Origin: Pseudomonas sp. B21-023
GTDB taxonomy: Bacteria > Pseudomonadota > Gammaproteobacteria > Pseudomonadales > Pseudomonadaceae
Direction: 5' to 3'
Assembly: GCF_024749165.1 (NCBI RefSeq)
Contig: NZ_CP087190.1
Coordinates: 4,561,501-4,625,500, forward strand
DNA length: 64,000 bases
Both the position numbers and the translations under genes were made by a program. Positions 51,182 to 60,553 of this stretch are shown piece after piece. Each line of letters opens with the position of its first letter. The stretch's first letter is position 1. Under the pieces are notes generated by a model, which was not told the DNA's origin, searched no databases, and saw nothing but the letters and a program-made list of their open reading frames with translations.

Positions 51182-51211
51182 CCCCGCTCTTCGACCATGA
51201 GGATTTATTCC

Positions 51212-51670
51212 ATGATCCTGCAACGCCTCTTCGCCCTCGTCCTGCTGGCGCTGTGCGCCGTGCTGGCCGTGATGGCCTGGCCCTACCAGGCCGCCTTCTC
51301 CTACGAACCGGTGGGCCCACGCGCCTACCCGCTGCTGATGCTCGGCCTGATGAGCCTGGGCCTGCTGTACCTGGCCATTCGCCCCACGCCCATCGTGCGC
51401 AAGGACGACGAACCGGAGCTGGACCGCGAGACCCTGATCAAGATCACCGCCTGCGTCGGGCTGCTGATCGTCTTCGCCGCCACCTTCGAGGCGCTGGGCT
51501 TCATCCTCAGCGCCATCCTGGTCGGCCTGCCCATGGCCCGCCTGTACGGTGGCCGCTGGCTGCACAGCGCCATCGTGGTGGTGGGCATGAGCATCTTCCT
51601 CTATTGGTTGTTCGACCGGGTGATGGACGTCCCCCTGCCCCTCGGCCTGCTCGACGTACTGGAGAACTGA
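51212..51670 (+). CDS. tctB: TctB, small membrane subunit of the tricarboxylate transporter
   Basis: This 152-residue protein has four predicted membrane segments (FALVLLALCAVLAVMAWPY; PLLMLGLMSLGLLYLAI; ACVGLLIVFAATFEALGFI; SAIVVVGMSIFLYWLF). ATG 51212 is chosen because GAGGA lies nine bases before it and the first membrane helix follows directly; ATG 51197 lacks a binding site. Confidence 0.9.
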   Translation: MILQRLFALVLLALCAVLAVMAWPYQAAFSYEPVGPRAYPLLMLGLMSLGLLYLAIRPTPIVRKDDEPELDRETLIKITACVGLLIVFAATFEALGFILSAILVGLPMARLYGGRWLHSAIVVVGMSIFLYWLFDRVMDVPLPLGLLDVLEN

Positions 51671-51673
51671 CAC

Positions 51674-53188
51674 ATGGATACCTTGAGCTACCTGGGCCAG
51701 GGCTTCGGCGTCGCCCTGAGCCCGTACAACCTGGTCACCGCCCTGACCGGCACCCTGATCGGCACCGTGGTCGGCCTGCTGCCGGGCCTGGGCCCGATCA
51801 ACGGCGTGGCCCTGCTGATCCCCATCGCCTTCGCCCTCGGCCTGCCGCCGGAGTCGGCGCTGATCCTGCTGGCCGCGGTGTACCTGGGCTGCGAGTACGG
51901 CGGACGGATCAGCTCGATCCTGCTGAACATCCCGGGCGAAGCCTCCACCGTGATGACCACCCTCGACGGCTACCCCATGGCCCGCCAGGGCCTGGCCGGC
52001 GTGGCCCTGTCGCTGTCGGCCTGGAGCTCGTTCATCGGTGCCCTCATCGCCACCTGCGGCATGGTGCTGTTCGCCCCGCTGCTGGCGAAATGGGCGATCG
52101 CCTTCGGCCCGGCGGAGTACTTCGTGCTGATGGTGTTCGCCATCGTCGCCCTCGGCGGCATGGCCGGCGACAAACCGCTGAAGACGTTCATCGCCGCGCT
52201 GATCGGCCTGTTCCTCTCGGCGGTGGGCATCGACGCCAACAGCGGCGTGTACCGCTTCACCGGTGACAGCGTGCACCTGGCCGACGGCATCCAGTTCGTG
52301 GTGCTGGTGCTGGGGCTGTTCTCGATCAGCGAGATCCTCCTGCTGCTGGAGAAGACCCACCATGGCCATGTGGCGGTCAAGGCCACCGGGCGCATGCTGT
52401 TCAACTTCAAGGAAGCGGCCTCGGTATTCTTCGTCAACGTTCGTTGCGGCCTGCTCGGCTTCTTCATGGGCGTGTTGCCGGGCGCTGGCGCGACGCTGGC
52501 CAGTGCCGTGGCGTACATGACCGAGAAACGCATCGCCGGCGACAAAGGCAAGTTCGGCAAGGGCGACGCACGTGGCCTGGCAGCCCCGGAAACCGCCATC
52601 GGCGCCTCCTGCTGCGGCGCCCTGGTACCGATGCTGACCCTGGGCGTGCCAGGCTCGGGCACCACCGCGGTGATGATCGGCGCCCTGACGCTGTACAACA
52701 TCACCCCCGGCCCGCTGTTGTTCGAACAGCAACCGGACATCGTCTGGGGCCTGATCGCCTCGCTGTTCATCGCCAACATCATGCTGGTGGTCCTGAACAT
52801 CCCGATGATCCGCATCTTCACCCGCATCCTCGCCGTGCCGAACTGGGCACTGGTGCCGGTGATCGCGATCATCACCGCGATCGGCGTGTACGCGGTGCAT
52901 GCCACCACCTTCGACCTGTTCCTGATGGTCGGCATCGGCATCATGGGCTACATCCTGCGCAAGCTGGACTTCCCGCTGTCGCCGATCCTGCTGGGCTTCA
53001 TCCTCGGCGGCTTGATGGAACAGAACCTGCGCCGCGCGCTGTCGATCTCCAACGGCGAACTGGGCATCCTCTGGTCGAGCCCGATCAGCATGGGCGTGTG
53101 GGTGCTGGTGGTGTGCATGCTGAGCCTGCCGCTGCTGCGCAGCTGGCGCAAACGTGCCCTGCAGCGCCGGGCCATGGCCGATGCCTGA
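51674..53188 (+). CDS. tctA: TctA, large membrane subunit of the tricarboxylate transporter
   Basis: This 504-residue protein has 11-12 membrane segments and the family signatures TVVGLLPGLGPINGVALLIP (about 35-54) and its repeat VLPGAGATLASAVAYM, from the internal duplication of TctA. It carries substrate across the inner membrane with TctB, fed by TctC. GGAGAA precedes the ATG, 3 bp after tctB. Confidence 0.96.
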   Translation: MDTLSYLGQGFGVALSPYNLVTALTGTLIGTVVGLLPGLGPINGVALLIPIAFALGLPPESALILLAAVYLGCEYGGRISSILLNIPGEASTVMTTLDGYPMARQGLAGVALSLSAWSSFIGALIATCGMVLFAPLLAKWAIAFGPAEYFVLMVFAIVALGGMAGDKPLKTFIAALIGLFLSAVGIDANSGVYRFTGDSVHLADGIQFVVLVLGLFSISEILLLLEKTHHGHVAVKATGRMLFNFKEAASVFFVNVRCGLLGFFMGVLPGAGATLASAVAYMTEKRIAGDKGKFGKGDARGLAAPETAIGASCCGALVPMLTLGVPGSGTTAVMIGALTLYNITPGPLLFEQQPDIVWGLIASLFIANIMLVVLNIPMIRIFTRILAVPNWALVPVIAIITAIGVYAVHATTFDLFLMVGIGIMGYILRKLDFPLSPILLGFILGGLMEQNLRRALSISNGELGILWSSPISMGVWVLVVCMLSLPLLRSWRKRALQRRAMADA

Positions 53189-54206
53189 CCGGTCGTTGCC
53201 GCTGTTCTGGGCCACCGGGCTGGTCGGCCTTGCGGGCGGTTTTGCCGCCAGCAAGGTCGGCTGGCCCTTGCCCTGGATGGTCGGCTCCTTGCTGGCGATC
53301 ATCCTGGTGCGCTGCCTGACCCCCTGGCAGCTCAGTGAAATCCCCAATGGCCGCAAATGCGGGCAATGGATCATCGGTATCGGCATCGGCCTGCACTTCA
53401 CACCGGCGGTGATCGAACAGGTGGCCGGCCACTTCGCGCTGATCTTCTTCGGCGCGCTGTTCACCACGCTGTCCAGCGTAATCAGTGTCTGGCTGCTGCG
53501 GCGCACCGGTGAAGACCGGGCGACGGCGTTCTTCGCCAGCATGCCGGGCGGCTCGGGCGAGATGGTCAACCTTGGCGCGCGCAATGGCGCGGTGCTCAGC
53601 CAGGTGGCCGCGGCGCAGAGCCTGCGGGTGCTGGCGGTGGTGCTGTGCGTGCCGGCGCTGTTCAAACTGCTGCTGGGCGACGGCGTGCCGCTGAACCATG
53701 CGGGCAGCGTAAGCTGGGGCTGGCTGGCGTTGATTGCGCCGCTTGGGGTGCTCATGGCACTGCTGTGGCAACGCCTGCGCCAACCCAACCCCTGGCTGTT
53801 CGGGCCGTTGCTGGTGGCTGCCGGCGCAAGCCTGGCGGGTAACCTGCAGATCGGCTTGCCCAACGGCGCCAGCCAGATCGGCCAGTGGTTGATCGGCAGT
53901 GGCCTGGCCTGCCACTTCAACCGAGCGTTCTTCCGCCGGGCGCCGTCGTTCCTGGGGCGCACCCTGCTGGCCACGGCGTTGTGCATGTTGATCGCCGCCG
54001 GCGCGGCCTGGGCGCTGAGCCTGCTGACGCACCTGGACCTGCGCTCGCTGACGCTGGGCATGATGCCCGGGGGCATCGCCGAGATGAGCCTGACGGCCGA
54101 GACCTTGCAACTGTCGGTGCCGCTGGTAACGGCGCTGCAGGTGATGCGCTTGCTGTTCGTGCTGTTCCTGGCCGAGCCGTTGTTCCGGCAGTGGGCCAGG
54201 CTCTGA
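53181..54206 (+). CDS. AbrB-family membrane protein, coupled to tctA
   Basis: This 341-residue protein has about ten membrane segments and the duplicated AbrB (PF05145) unit: ASKVGWPLPWMVGSLLAIIL with FFASMPGGSGEMVNLG in the first half, and GLPNGASQIGQWLIGSGLAC with LGMMPGGIAEMSLTAETL in the second. The family is annotated as putative transporters or ammonia-monooxygenase-like proteins; the substrate is unknown. It overlaps the end of tctA by 8 bp, so it is very likely made with the tct transporter. Confidence 0.85.
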   Translation: MPDRSLPLFWATGLVGLAGGFAASKVGWPLPWMVGSLLAIILVRCLTPWQLSEIPNGRKCGQWIIGIGIGLHFTPAVIEQVAGHFALIFFGALFTTLSSVISVWLLRRTGEDRATAFFASMPGGSGEMVNLGARNGAVLSQVAAAQSLRVLAVVLCVPALFKLLLGDGVPLNHAGSVSWGWLALIAPLGVLMALLWQRLRQPNPWLFGPLLVAAGASLAGNLQIGLPNGASQIGQWLIGSGLACHFNRAFFRRAPSFLGRTLLATALCMLIAAGAAWALSLLTHLDLRSLTLGMMPGGIAEMSLTAETLQLSVPLVTALQVMRLLFVLFLAEPLFRQWARL

Positions 54207-54214
54207 GCAGGAAG

Positions 54215-54236
54215 GGCCGCTTCGCGGCCCTCTTTT
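54215..54236 (+). terminator. Terminator of the opdH-tctCBA operon
   Basis: GGGCCGC-TTC-GCGGCCC followed by TCTTTTT, 8 bases after the last stop codon. Confidence 0.88.
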
Positions 54237-54241
54237 TCAGC

Positions 54242-54934
54242 TCACAACGGCGGCAACGCCCAATTGATCGGCGCCATCCCGCGCTGCTCGAGGAAGCTGT
54301 TGGTGCGGCTGAAATGCCCGCAACCAAAGAACCCACGGTAGGCCGACAACGGCGACGGGTGCACCGACTTGAGCACCAGGTGCTTGCTGGCATCGATCAG
54401 CTTCTGCTTGCTCTGCGCATGCGCGCCCCACAGCAGGAACACCACATTCGGGCACTGCTCGCTGACCACCTGAATGATCCGGTCGGTGAAGAACTCCCAG
54501 CCCTTCTTCGCATGCGAAGCCGCATTGGCCCGCTCCACGGTCATGGTGGTATTGAGCAGCAACACGCCCTGCTCCGCCCAGCTTTGCAGGTAGCCGTGGC
54601 TGGGGATCGGCAGGTTGAGGTCGCGCTGCAGCTCCTTGTAGATATTGACCAGCGACGGCGGCGTGGCGATGCCCGGCTGCACCGAGAAGCACAGGCCATG
54701 GGCCTGGCCCGGACCGTGGTACGGGTCCTGGCCGAGGATGACCACCTTGACCTGCTCCAGCGGCGTGGAGTTGAGGGCGTTGAAGATCAATGGCCCGGGC
54801 GGGTAGATCTCCTTGCCGGCGGCGTATTCGCCGCGCAGGAACTCGCGTAGCTGATGCATGTAGGGCTGGTCGAACTCGGCACGCAGCGCGGATTTCCAGC
54901 TGGGCTCGAGTTTGATGCGATCATCGTCGGTCAT
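54242..54934 (-). CDS. ung: Ung, uracil-DNA glycosylase
   Basis: This 230-residue family 1 enzyme removes uracil from DNA. The water-activating motif GQDPYHGPGQAHGL and the DNA-intercalation motif HPSPLSAYRGFFG are both present, along with LLLNTTMTVE. The start at 54934 (MTDDDRIKLEPSW) is typical; the six extra upstream residues are not. Confidence 0.96.
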   Translation of the reverse strand: MTDDDRIKLEPSWKSALRAEFDQPYMHQLREFLRGEYAAGKEIYPPGPLIFNALNSTPLEQVKVVILGQDPYHGPGQAHGLCFSVQPGIATPPSLVNIYKELQRDLNLPIPSHGYLQSWAEQGVLLLNTTMTVERANAASHAKKGWEFFTDRIIQVVSEQCPNVVFLLWGAHAQSKQKLIDASKHLVLKSVHPSPLSAYRGFFGCGHFSRTNSFLEQRGMAPINWALPPL

Positions 54935-55062
54935 GGGGGCATCCAAAAGCAAAGTGCCGCGACACTAGGAAAGCCTGGCCGGCTTGTCAATCGATCCGAC
55001 CGACGACCGGCAGCTTCGGCGCGGCAGGCCATACTGAGGGGATGATTTGCGCGAGGTAGCCC

Positions 55063-56169
55063 ATGTCCATTCAATGCGAGGTACTGACCGGCGCCGACGG
55101 CGCCCGTATCGGCATCGCCACCCTGGACGCGCCCAAGGCGCTCAATGCCCTGACGTTGCCCATGATCGAAGTGCTCGACGAACGGCTGCGCGGCTGGGCC
55201 AGCGACCCCGGGATCGTCTGCGTGCTGCTGCGCGGCAACGGGCCAAAGGCCTTCTGTGCCGGCGGCGACGTGCGGGCCCTGGTCCAGGCCTGCCGCGAAC
55301 ACCCCGGTAGCGTGCCACCGCTGGCTGCGACCTTCTTCGCCCGTGAATACCGTCTCGACTATCACCTGCACACCTATCCCAAGCCTCTGCTGTGCTGGGG
55401 CCATGGTCATGTGCTGGGCGGCGGCATGGGCCTGCTGCAAGGCGCCGCGGTGCGCATCGTCACTCCCAGCAGCCGCCTGGCCATGCCCGAAATCAGTATC
55501 GGCCTGTATCCCGACGTTGGCGCCAGCTGGTTCCTGGCCCGCCTGCCCGGCAAGCTTGGCCTGTTCCTGGGGCTCACCGGCGCGCCCCTCAATGCCCGCG
55601 ACGCGCTGGACATGGGCCTCGCCGACCGCTTCCTGGGCGAGCATCAGCAGGAGGCGCTGATCGAAGAGCTGTTGCAGTTGAACTGGCAGGAGCAGACCGC
55701 CCTGCAGCTCAACAGCCTGCTCAAGGCCGAACAGCACCGTGCCTGCGTGGAGCTGCCCGAAGGGCAATGGCTGGCACGTCGGGCCGTGATCGACGAAGTG
55801 CTCGACGTGGCCGACCCCGTCGCGGCCTGGCGCGCTCTGACCGGCCTGGCCCGGCATGCCGATCCGTTGCTGGCGGCGGCGGGTCAACGCCTGCATGAGG
55901 GCTGCCCGTTGACGGCGCACCTGGTGTGGGAACAGATCCGTCGGGCTCGGTACCTTTCGCTGACCCAGGTGTTCCAGATGGAGTACACGATGAGCCTGAA
56001 CTGTTGCCGTCACCCGGAGTTCAGCGAAGGGGTGCGCGCGCGCCTGCTGGACAAGGACAACACCCCGCACTGGCACTGGCCGGATGTGGCGCAGGTGCCA
56101 GCGGCGGTGGTGGAGGCGCATTTCAGCAAGGTCTGGGAGGGGCGGCATCCGTTGGCGGAACTGGGATGA
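55063..56169 (+). CDS. Enoyl-CoA hydratase/isomerase family protein (3-hydroxyisobutyryl-CoA hydrolase-like)
   Basis: This 368-residue protein has the crotonase fold with the oxyanion-hole segments RGNGPKAFCAGGDVRALVQA and LCWGHGHVLGGGMGLLQGA, and the catalytic-type Glu/Asp region RLAMPEISIGLYPDVGASWF. Length and the C-terminal extension (NCCRHPEFSEGVRARLLDKD) match 3-hydroxyisobutyryl-CoA hydrolases of valine breakdown rather than short enoyl-CoA hydratases. No other valine genes are adjacent. Confidence 0.88.
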   Translation: MSIQCEVLTGADGARIGIATLDAPKALNALTLPMIEVLDERLRGWASDPGIVCVLLRGNGPKAFCAGGDVRALVQACREHPGSVPPLAATFFAREYRLDYHLHTYPKPLLCWGHGHVLGGGMGLLQGAAVRIVTPSSRLAMPEISIGLYPDVGASWFLARLPGKLGLFLGLTGAPLNARDALDMGLADRFLGEHQQEALIEELLQLNWQEQTALQLNSLLKAEQHRACVELPEGQWLARRAVIDEVLDVADPVAAWRALTGLARHADPLLAAAGQRLHEGCPLTAHLVWEQIRRARYLSLTQVFQMEYTMSLNCCRHPEFSEGVRARLLDKDNTPHWHWPDVAQVPAAVVEAHFSKVWEGRHPLAELG

Positions 56170-56196
56170 CGCATCGCGGGGCGTGTCCGCACTCGG

Positions 56197-56634
56197 TCAA
56201 CGCGACCAGCCCCGCTCGCCACCTCGCCCGCCGTCTGGTCGACGGTCGCGATTACCCTGCCCGTTCGAATGCCAGCGATCACCTCGGCGATCATCATTGC
56301 GATAGTCGTGGCGGTCGCGATCGCGCCCATAGTCGTAGCGCTGGCGGTTGCCATAGTCGTAGCGCGGGTTGCCTTGCCAGCGCGGCTGCACGCCGGGTGC
56401 CGGATACGGGCGGTACTGTGGCACTGGTGCGGGCCGGTAGTAACGCGGCGCGGGCTGGTAGTAATAGCGTGGCTGCGGCGCCACATCGTAGCGATCCTGA
56501 CGGTAGTAGCCAGGGTAAACATAGCGATCGCTGGTGTAGTAGTCACGGCGGTAGTAGCCGTCGCCCGCATAGTAAGGGGCGCAGGCGGATGTCAGCAGTC
56601 CAAGCAGGACGATGAGCAGGATTCGTGGGTACAT
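56197..56634 (-). CDS. Tyr/Arg/Pro-rich putative lipoprotein
   Basis: This 145-residue protein has a lipoprotein signal (ILLIVLLGLLTSACAPYY, lipidated Cys about 18). The rest is low-complexity sequence dominated by Tyr, Arg, Asp and Pro (repeats of YYRRDYY, RYYYQP, RYDYG), with no recognisable domain. GGAGG precedes the ATG. It is divergent from the diguanylate cyclase gene. Function unknown; probably a disordered envelope protein. Confidence 0.72.
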   Translation of the reverse strand: MYPRILLIVLLGLLTSACAPYYAGDGYYRRDYYTSDRYVYPGYYRQDRYDVAPQPRYYYQPAPRYYRPAPVPQYRPYPAPGVQPRWQGNPRYDYGNRQRYDYGRDRDRHDYRNDDRRGDRWHSNGQGNRDRRPDGGRGGERGWSR

Positions 56635-56846
56635 GGCGGCCTCCTGGACCGCAGGGGTGCCCGACACAGCGGCGCTGGCGGGCGTCGACGGCAATGCGTT
56701 CATCGACACTGGATAAGACAGTCGCGCCAGGGTTCGGTGCCATTTCTGCAACAAATTGAAACAGGTCGTATAACCCTGAAAAACATGCAGTCATTTTTCG
56801 GTCATCTCACTAGAATGTGGCCACCGGCACACTTCACGGGAAGATC

Positions 56847-58337
56847 ATGCCTTCGCCCTCCGCCCTGTTCTCGCAACGCTCGCTGATCCTTGCCCTGCTG
56901 CTGTTGCTGGCCTGCGGCTTCCTGGCCACCTCGCTGCTGAGCTACTACGCCTCGCGCGGGGCGATCCGCGACGTGATCGTCAACACCGAACTGCCGCTGA
57001 CCTCCGACACGGTCTATTCGGAAATCCAGAAAGACCTGATTCGCCCGGTGTTGATCTCATCGATGATGGCCCAGGACACCTTCCTGCGGGACTGGGTACT
57101 GGGCGGCGAACAGGACACCACGCGCGTCACCCGCTACCTGGGCGAAGTGATGGGCAGCCAAGTCACCTGCACCAGCTTCTTCGTTTCCGACCGCAGCCTC
57201 ACCTACTACCAGGCCAAGGGCGTGCTCAAGCAGGTACGCCCCGATGCCTGGCGCGACGCCTGGTACTTCCGCCTGCGCCAGTCGAACAAACCCTACGAGA
57301 TCAATGTCGACCTGGACATGGCCAACCAGGACAAGCTCACCGTGTTCATCAACCACCGCGTGCTCGACTACCAGCAACGCTTCATCGGGGCCGCCGGGGT
57401 GGGCTTGAGCGTGGAGTCGGTGGTACGCCTGATCGACGACTATCAACGCAGGTACCAGCGTTCGGTGCTGTTCACCGATGCCCAGGGCAAGGTCCTGCTG
57501 ACCGGCTCCGACGGTGGCCCCCACGGCTTGCGCGCCGGCCAGCAATTGGCCGACAGCAACCAGTGGCAGGCGTTGCTGGCGCGCATGCCGACACCCGCCA
57601 CCGGCAGCCATGAGTACACCGACAACGACGGCCACAGCCACTTCCTCAACGTGCGCCTGCTGCCGGAGCTGGGCTGGTACCTGCTGGTGGACAAGCGCGA
57701 GACCGGCGCCCTGGAGCGCATCCGCCAGTCGCTGTACCTGAACCTGGCGATCTGCGCGATGATCACCCTGGTCGTGCTGTCGCTGCTCAACGCCATGGTC
57801 AAGCGCCACCAGGACAACGCCGAGGCGCTGGCCACCCTCGACAGCCTCACCGGCCTGCCCAACCGCCGCAGCTTCGACCTGCTGGCCGGCCAGGCGCTGG
57901 TCGAGGCCCAGCGCGACAGCGCGCCGCTGGTCGCCCTGCTGATCGACCTCGATCATTTCAAGGCCCTCAACGACACCCACGGCCATCTGGCCGGCGACGA
58001 AGTGCTGCGCCAGTTCGCCAATGTGCTGCAGGGCAGCCTGCGCCAGTCCGATATACTCTGCCGCTGGGGCGGCGAGGAGTTCATCGTGCTGCTGCGTGAA
58101 GCCGAAGGCCGCCAGGCCATCGAAGTGGCGGAGAAGATCCGTCGGCGCACCGAGCAGCTGACCTTCAGCTATGCCGACCAGCCACTGCGCCTGACCGCGA
58201 GCATCGGCCTGTCCGCCCTGCAGCGCGGCGACAGCCTGCACAGTCTGCTGACCCGCGCCGACCACGCCCTTTATCGTGCCAAACAAGGCGGACGCAACCG
58301 CGTCTGCAGCGAGATGCCCGGAACCGACCATGCCTGA
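56847..58337 (+). CDS. Membrane-bound diguanylate cyclase with periplasmic sensor
   Basis: This 496-residue protein has a first membrane segment (about 15-38, LILALLLLLACGFLATSLLS), a Cache-like periplasmic domain (about 45-285), a second segment (about 296-318) and a GGDEF domain (about 335-490). The active motif GGEEF and the inhibitory I-site RQSD (five residues before it) are intact, as is DLDHFKALNDTHGHLAGDE. It should make c-di-GMP in response to an external ligand not known. GGGAAG precedes ATG 56847. Confidence 0.9.
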   Translation: MPSPSALFSQRSLILALLLLLACGFLATSLLSYYASRGAIRDVIVNTELPLTSDTVYSEIQKDLIRPVLISSMMAQDTFLRDWVLGGEQDTTRVTRYLGEVMGSQVTCTSFFVSDRSLTYYQAKGVLKQVRPDAWRDAWYFRLRQSNKPYEINVDLDMANQDKLTVFINHRVLDYQQRFIGAAGVGLSVESVVRLIDDYQRRYQRSVLFTDAQGKVLLTGSDGGPHGLRAGQQLADSNQWQALLARMPTPATGSHEYTDNDGHSHFLNVRLLPELGWYLLVDKRETGALERIRQSLYLNLAICAMITLVVLSLLNAMVKRHQDNAEALATLDSLTGLPNRRSFDLLAGQALVEAQRDSAPLVALLIDLDHFKALNDTHGHLAGDEVLRQFANVLQGSLRQSDILCRWGGEEFIVLLREAEGRQAIEVAEKIRRRTEQLTFSYADQPLRLTASIGLSALQRGDSLHSLLTRADHALYRAKQGGRNRVCSEMPGTDHA

Positions 58338-58551
58338 CCCGCAACGCTGCCCCGCCTGCGGCGCCCTCAACCAATGCGGCCTGGCCGACCCGCGCAACGC
58401 CATGCAAGGCTGCTGGTGCTTCGAGGTGGACATCGACTCGGCAGTCATCGAAGCCCTGCCCGCCGAACTGCGCGATAAGGCCTGCCTGTGCCCGCGCTGC
58501 GCACAGGTGGACGCACAGCTCAAGGCAGCGCAAGCGCGCACGATCCGTTAG
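58330..58551 (+). CDS. Cysteine-rich CWC family protein
   Basis: This 73-residue protein has six cysteines in the CWC pattern (RCPACGALNQCGL, GCWCFE, CLCPRC), probably metal binding. Its start overlaps the diguanylate cyclase stop by 8 bp, and it precedes the pseudouridine synthase gene by 32 bp, so the three may be co-transcribed. Function unknown. Confidence 0.85.
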   Translation: MPDPQRCPACGALNQCGLADPRNAMQGCWCFEVDIDSAVIEALPAELRDKACLCPRCAQVDAQLKAAQARTIR

Positions 58552-58583
58552 ACTGCGCGCCGGTTTCCTGCAAGCGGCCCACC

Positions 58584-59276
58584 ATGCGCCTCGACCGATT
58601 CCTCGGCAACCTGCCCTGCTACAACCGCCAGCAAGTGCGTCTGCTGCTGGCGCAACGGCGTGTGCGCGTGGACGGCATGGCGACCGCCGACCCGCTGTTG
58701 GAGGTGCGTGAATTCAGCCGCGTCGAAGTGGACGAGCAGGTACACCAGGCCGGGCGCCCGGCACGCTACCTGATGCTGCACAAGCCCAGCGGTTACGTCA
58801 GCGCCACCCAGGACCCGCAGCACCGCACCGTGCTCGACCTGCTGCCGGCGGCGCTGCGCGATGAGCTGCACATCGCCGGGCGCCTGGACTACAACACCAC
58901 CGGACTGATGATCCTGACCAACGATGGCCAGTGGTCGCGGCGCCTGACCCAGCCACGGACCAAGCAGCCCAAGACCTACTTGGTGCACACCGAGGTCGAG
59001 ATTGGTGCGCACTACATCGACAAGTTCCGTGAAGGGTTCTACTTCGCCTTCGAAGACCTCACCACCCTGCCCGCGCAGCTGGATATCCTCGGCCCGCGCA
59101 GCGCGCGCCTGACCATCGTCGAGGGCCGCTATCACCAGGTGAAGCGGATGTTCGGACACTTCCAGAACAAGGTGGTGGGGCTGCATCGGGAAAGCATGGG
59201 GTCGATCACACTGGACCCGATATTGCATCCTGGAGAGTTCAGGACGCTGACCGACGAGGAAATCGCCTCGGTCTGA
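58584..59276 (+). CDS. rsuA: RsuA-family 16S rRNA pseudouridine synthase
   Basis: This 230-residue protein has an N-terminal S4 RNA-binding domain (MRLDRFLGNLPCYNRQQVRL) and the RsuA/RluE catalytic motif GRLDYNTTGLMILTNDG, in which the Asp is catalytic. RsuA makes pseudouridine 516 of 16S rRNA; the size and MRLDRFLG start fit RsuA better than RluE or RluF. ATG 58584 was chosen over the longer frame. Confidence 0.87.
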   Translation: MRLDRFLGNLPCYNRQQVRLLLAQRRVRVDGMATADPLLEVREFSRVEVDEQVHQAGRPARYLMLHKPSGYVSATQDPQHRTVLDLLPAALRDELHIAGRLDYNTTGLMILTNDGQWSRRLTQPRTKQPKTYLVHTEVEIGAHYIDKFREGFYFAFEDLTTLPAQLDILGPRSARLTIVEGRYHQVKRMFGHFQNKVVGLHRESMGSITLDPILHPGEFRTLTDEEIASV

Positions 59277-59654
59277 GCCGATCACCATTCGGCGGTATCC
59301 CACGAAAGATTGTCCCAACGGCACTTGCGCGATCCTGACCGCGCTGCTTGACTGCTAACTCGTCGGTCTGCATGTGACCAACCAGTCACAGCCGTAGTCC
59401 AAGACGCCCTTTACCGGCCACCCGGGGTCTCGATGCCCTGGGGCACGGTAATCGCCCGCCACAACAATACCGTCGACACCAGCGTCAAGGATCGACACAA
59501 GGGCCCACCGGTTTTCAGTTCCAGGCGAATGCCTACCTGTCATAAAGCACGTGCACCCTGATGGCCAGTCCGGTCGGTTCGGCGCCAGCCCGCCAAGCGA
59601 CCACGCAGGCCACCAGGTGACGCGGATACCCTTTTTGCGCCAGGAGTCGATGAC
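59277..59654. other. 378-bp intergenic region before phaG
   Basis: I see no convincing gene, hairpin terminator or repeat here. The minus strand is open through it (59355 on) but that frame simply continues as the antisense of phaG and has no binding site or family resemblance. It must contain the phaG promoter, which I could not place. Confidence 0.5.
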
Positions 59655-60539
59655 ATGAGGCCAGAAATCGCTGTACTTGATATCCAAGGGCAGTACCGGG
59701 TTTACACGGAGTTCCATCGCGCGCAGGGCGCCGAGAAGACGATCATCCTGATCAATGGCTCTTTGGCCACCACGGCGTCCTTTGCACAGACAGTGCGCAG
59801 CCTGCATCCGCAGTTCAACGTGGTGCTGTACGACCAGCCGTATGCCGGCAAGTCCAAACCCCACAACCGTCATGAACGGTTGCTGACCAAGGAGGCCGAG
59901 GCGCATATCCTGCTCGAGTTGATCGAGCACTTCCGTGCCGATCATGTCCTGTCGTTCTCCTGGGGCGGCGCCTGCACCCTGCTGGCCCTGGCGCACCAGC
60001 CGCGATTGGTGAAAAAGGCCATCGTCAGCTCGTTCTCGCCGGTGATCAACGAACCGATGCGCGACTACCTGGACCGTGGTTGCCAGTACCTGGCCGCCTG
60101 CGACCGCTACCAGGTGGGCAACCTGGTCAACGACACCATCGGCAAGTACCTGCCGTCGTTGTTCAAGCGCTTCAACTACCGGCACGTCAGCAGCCTGGAC
60201 AGCCATGAGTACGCGCAGATGCTCTTCCACATCAACCAGGTGCTCGATCACGACCTGGAGCGGGCACTGAAGGCAGCGCGCAACATCGATATCCCGGTGT
60301 TGTTCATCAATGGCGACCGCGACGAGTACACCACCGTCGAGGATGCCCGCCAGTTCAGCCGCCATGTCGGACGCAGCCAGTTCAGCGTGATCCAGGGCGC
60401 CGGCCACTTCCTGGACATGGAGCACAAGACCGCCTACGAGGACACCCGCGATGCCATGCTCGGCTTCCTCAAGCCGGCCCAGCGAGAATCGCGCCAACGC
60501 TACGCACAGGAACCGAGCCAGCATGCACTGGCGATCTGA
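59655..60539 (+). CDS. phaG: PhaG, 3-hydroxyacyl-ACP thioesterase/transacylase for PHA synthesis
   Basis: This 294-residue alpha/beta hydrolase diverts (R)-3-hydroxyacyl groups from fatty-acid synthesis (ACP) to PHA precursors. It was first described as an ACP:CoA transacylase and later as a thioesterase working with a CoA ligase. I recognise it as P. putida PhaG from its start MRPEIAVLDIQGQYRVYTEF, the nucleophile S102 (VLSFSWGGAC) and the His near the C terminus (GAGHFLDME). RhlA, its rhamnolipid homologue, is a less likely alternative as no rhlB is nearby. Confidence 0.93.
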   Translation: MRPEIAVLDIQGQYRVYTEFHRAQGAEKTIILINGSLATTASFAQTVRSLHPQFNVVLYDQPYAGKSKPHNRHERLLTKEAEAHILLELIEHFRADHVLSFSWGGACTLLALAHQPRLVKKAIVSSFSPVINEPMRDYLDRGCQYLAACDRYQVGNLVNDTIGKYLPSLFKRFNYRHVSSLDSHEYAQMLFHINQVLDHDLERALKAARNIDIPVLFINGDRDEYTTVEDARQFSRHVGRSQFSVIQGAGHFLDMEHKTAYEDTRDAMLGFLKPAQRESRQRYAQEPSQHALAI

Positions 60540-60553
60540 GCGCATCGGCGTCC

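Noticed and set aside
51077..54076. 999-residue open frame antisense to the tct genes
   Set aside because: Composition is His/Gln/Asp-rich antisense of hydrophobic transporter genes; it crosses the REP palindrome and has no start signal.
59355..60545. 396-residue minus-strand frame through phaG and its upstream region
   Set aside because: Antisense to phaG for most of its length, no binding site and no recognisable domain; the part beyond phaG is not convincing alone.
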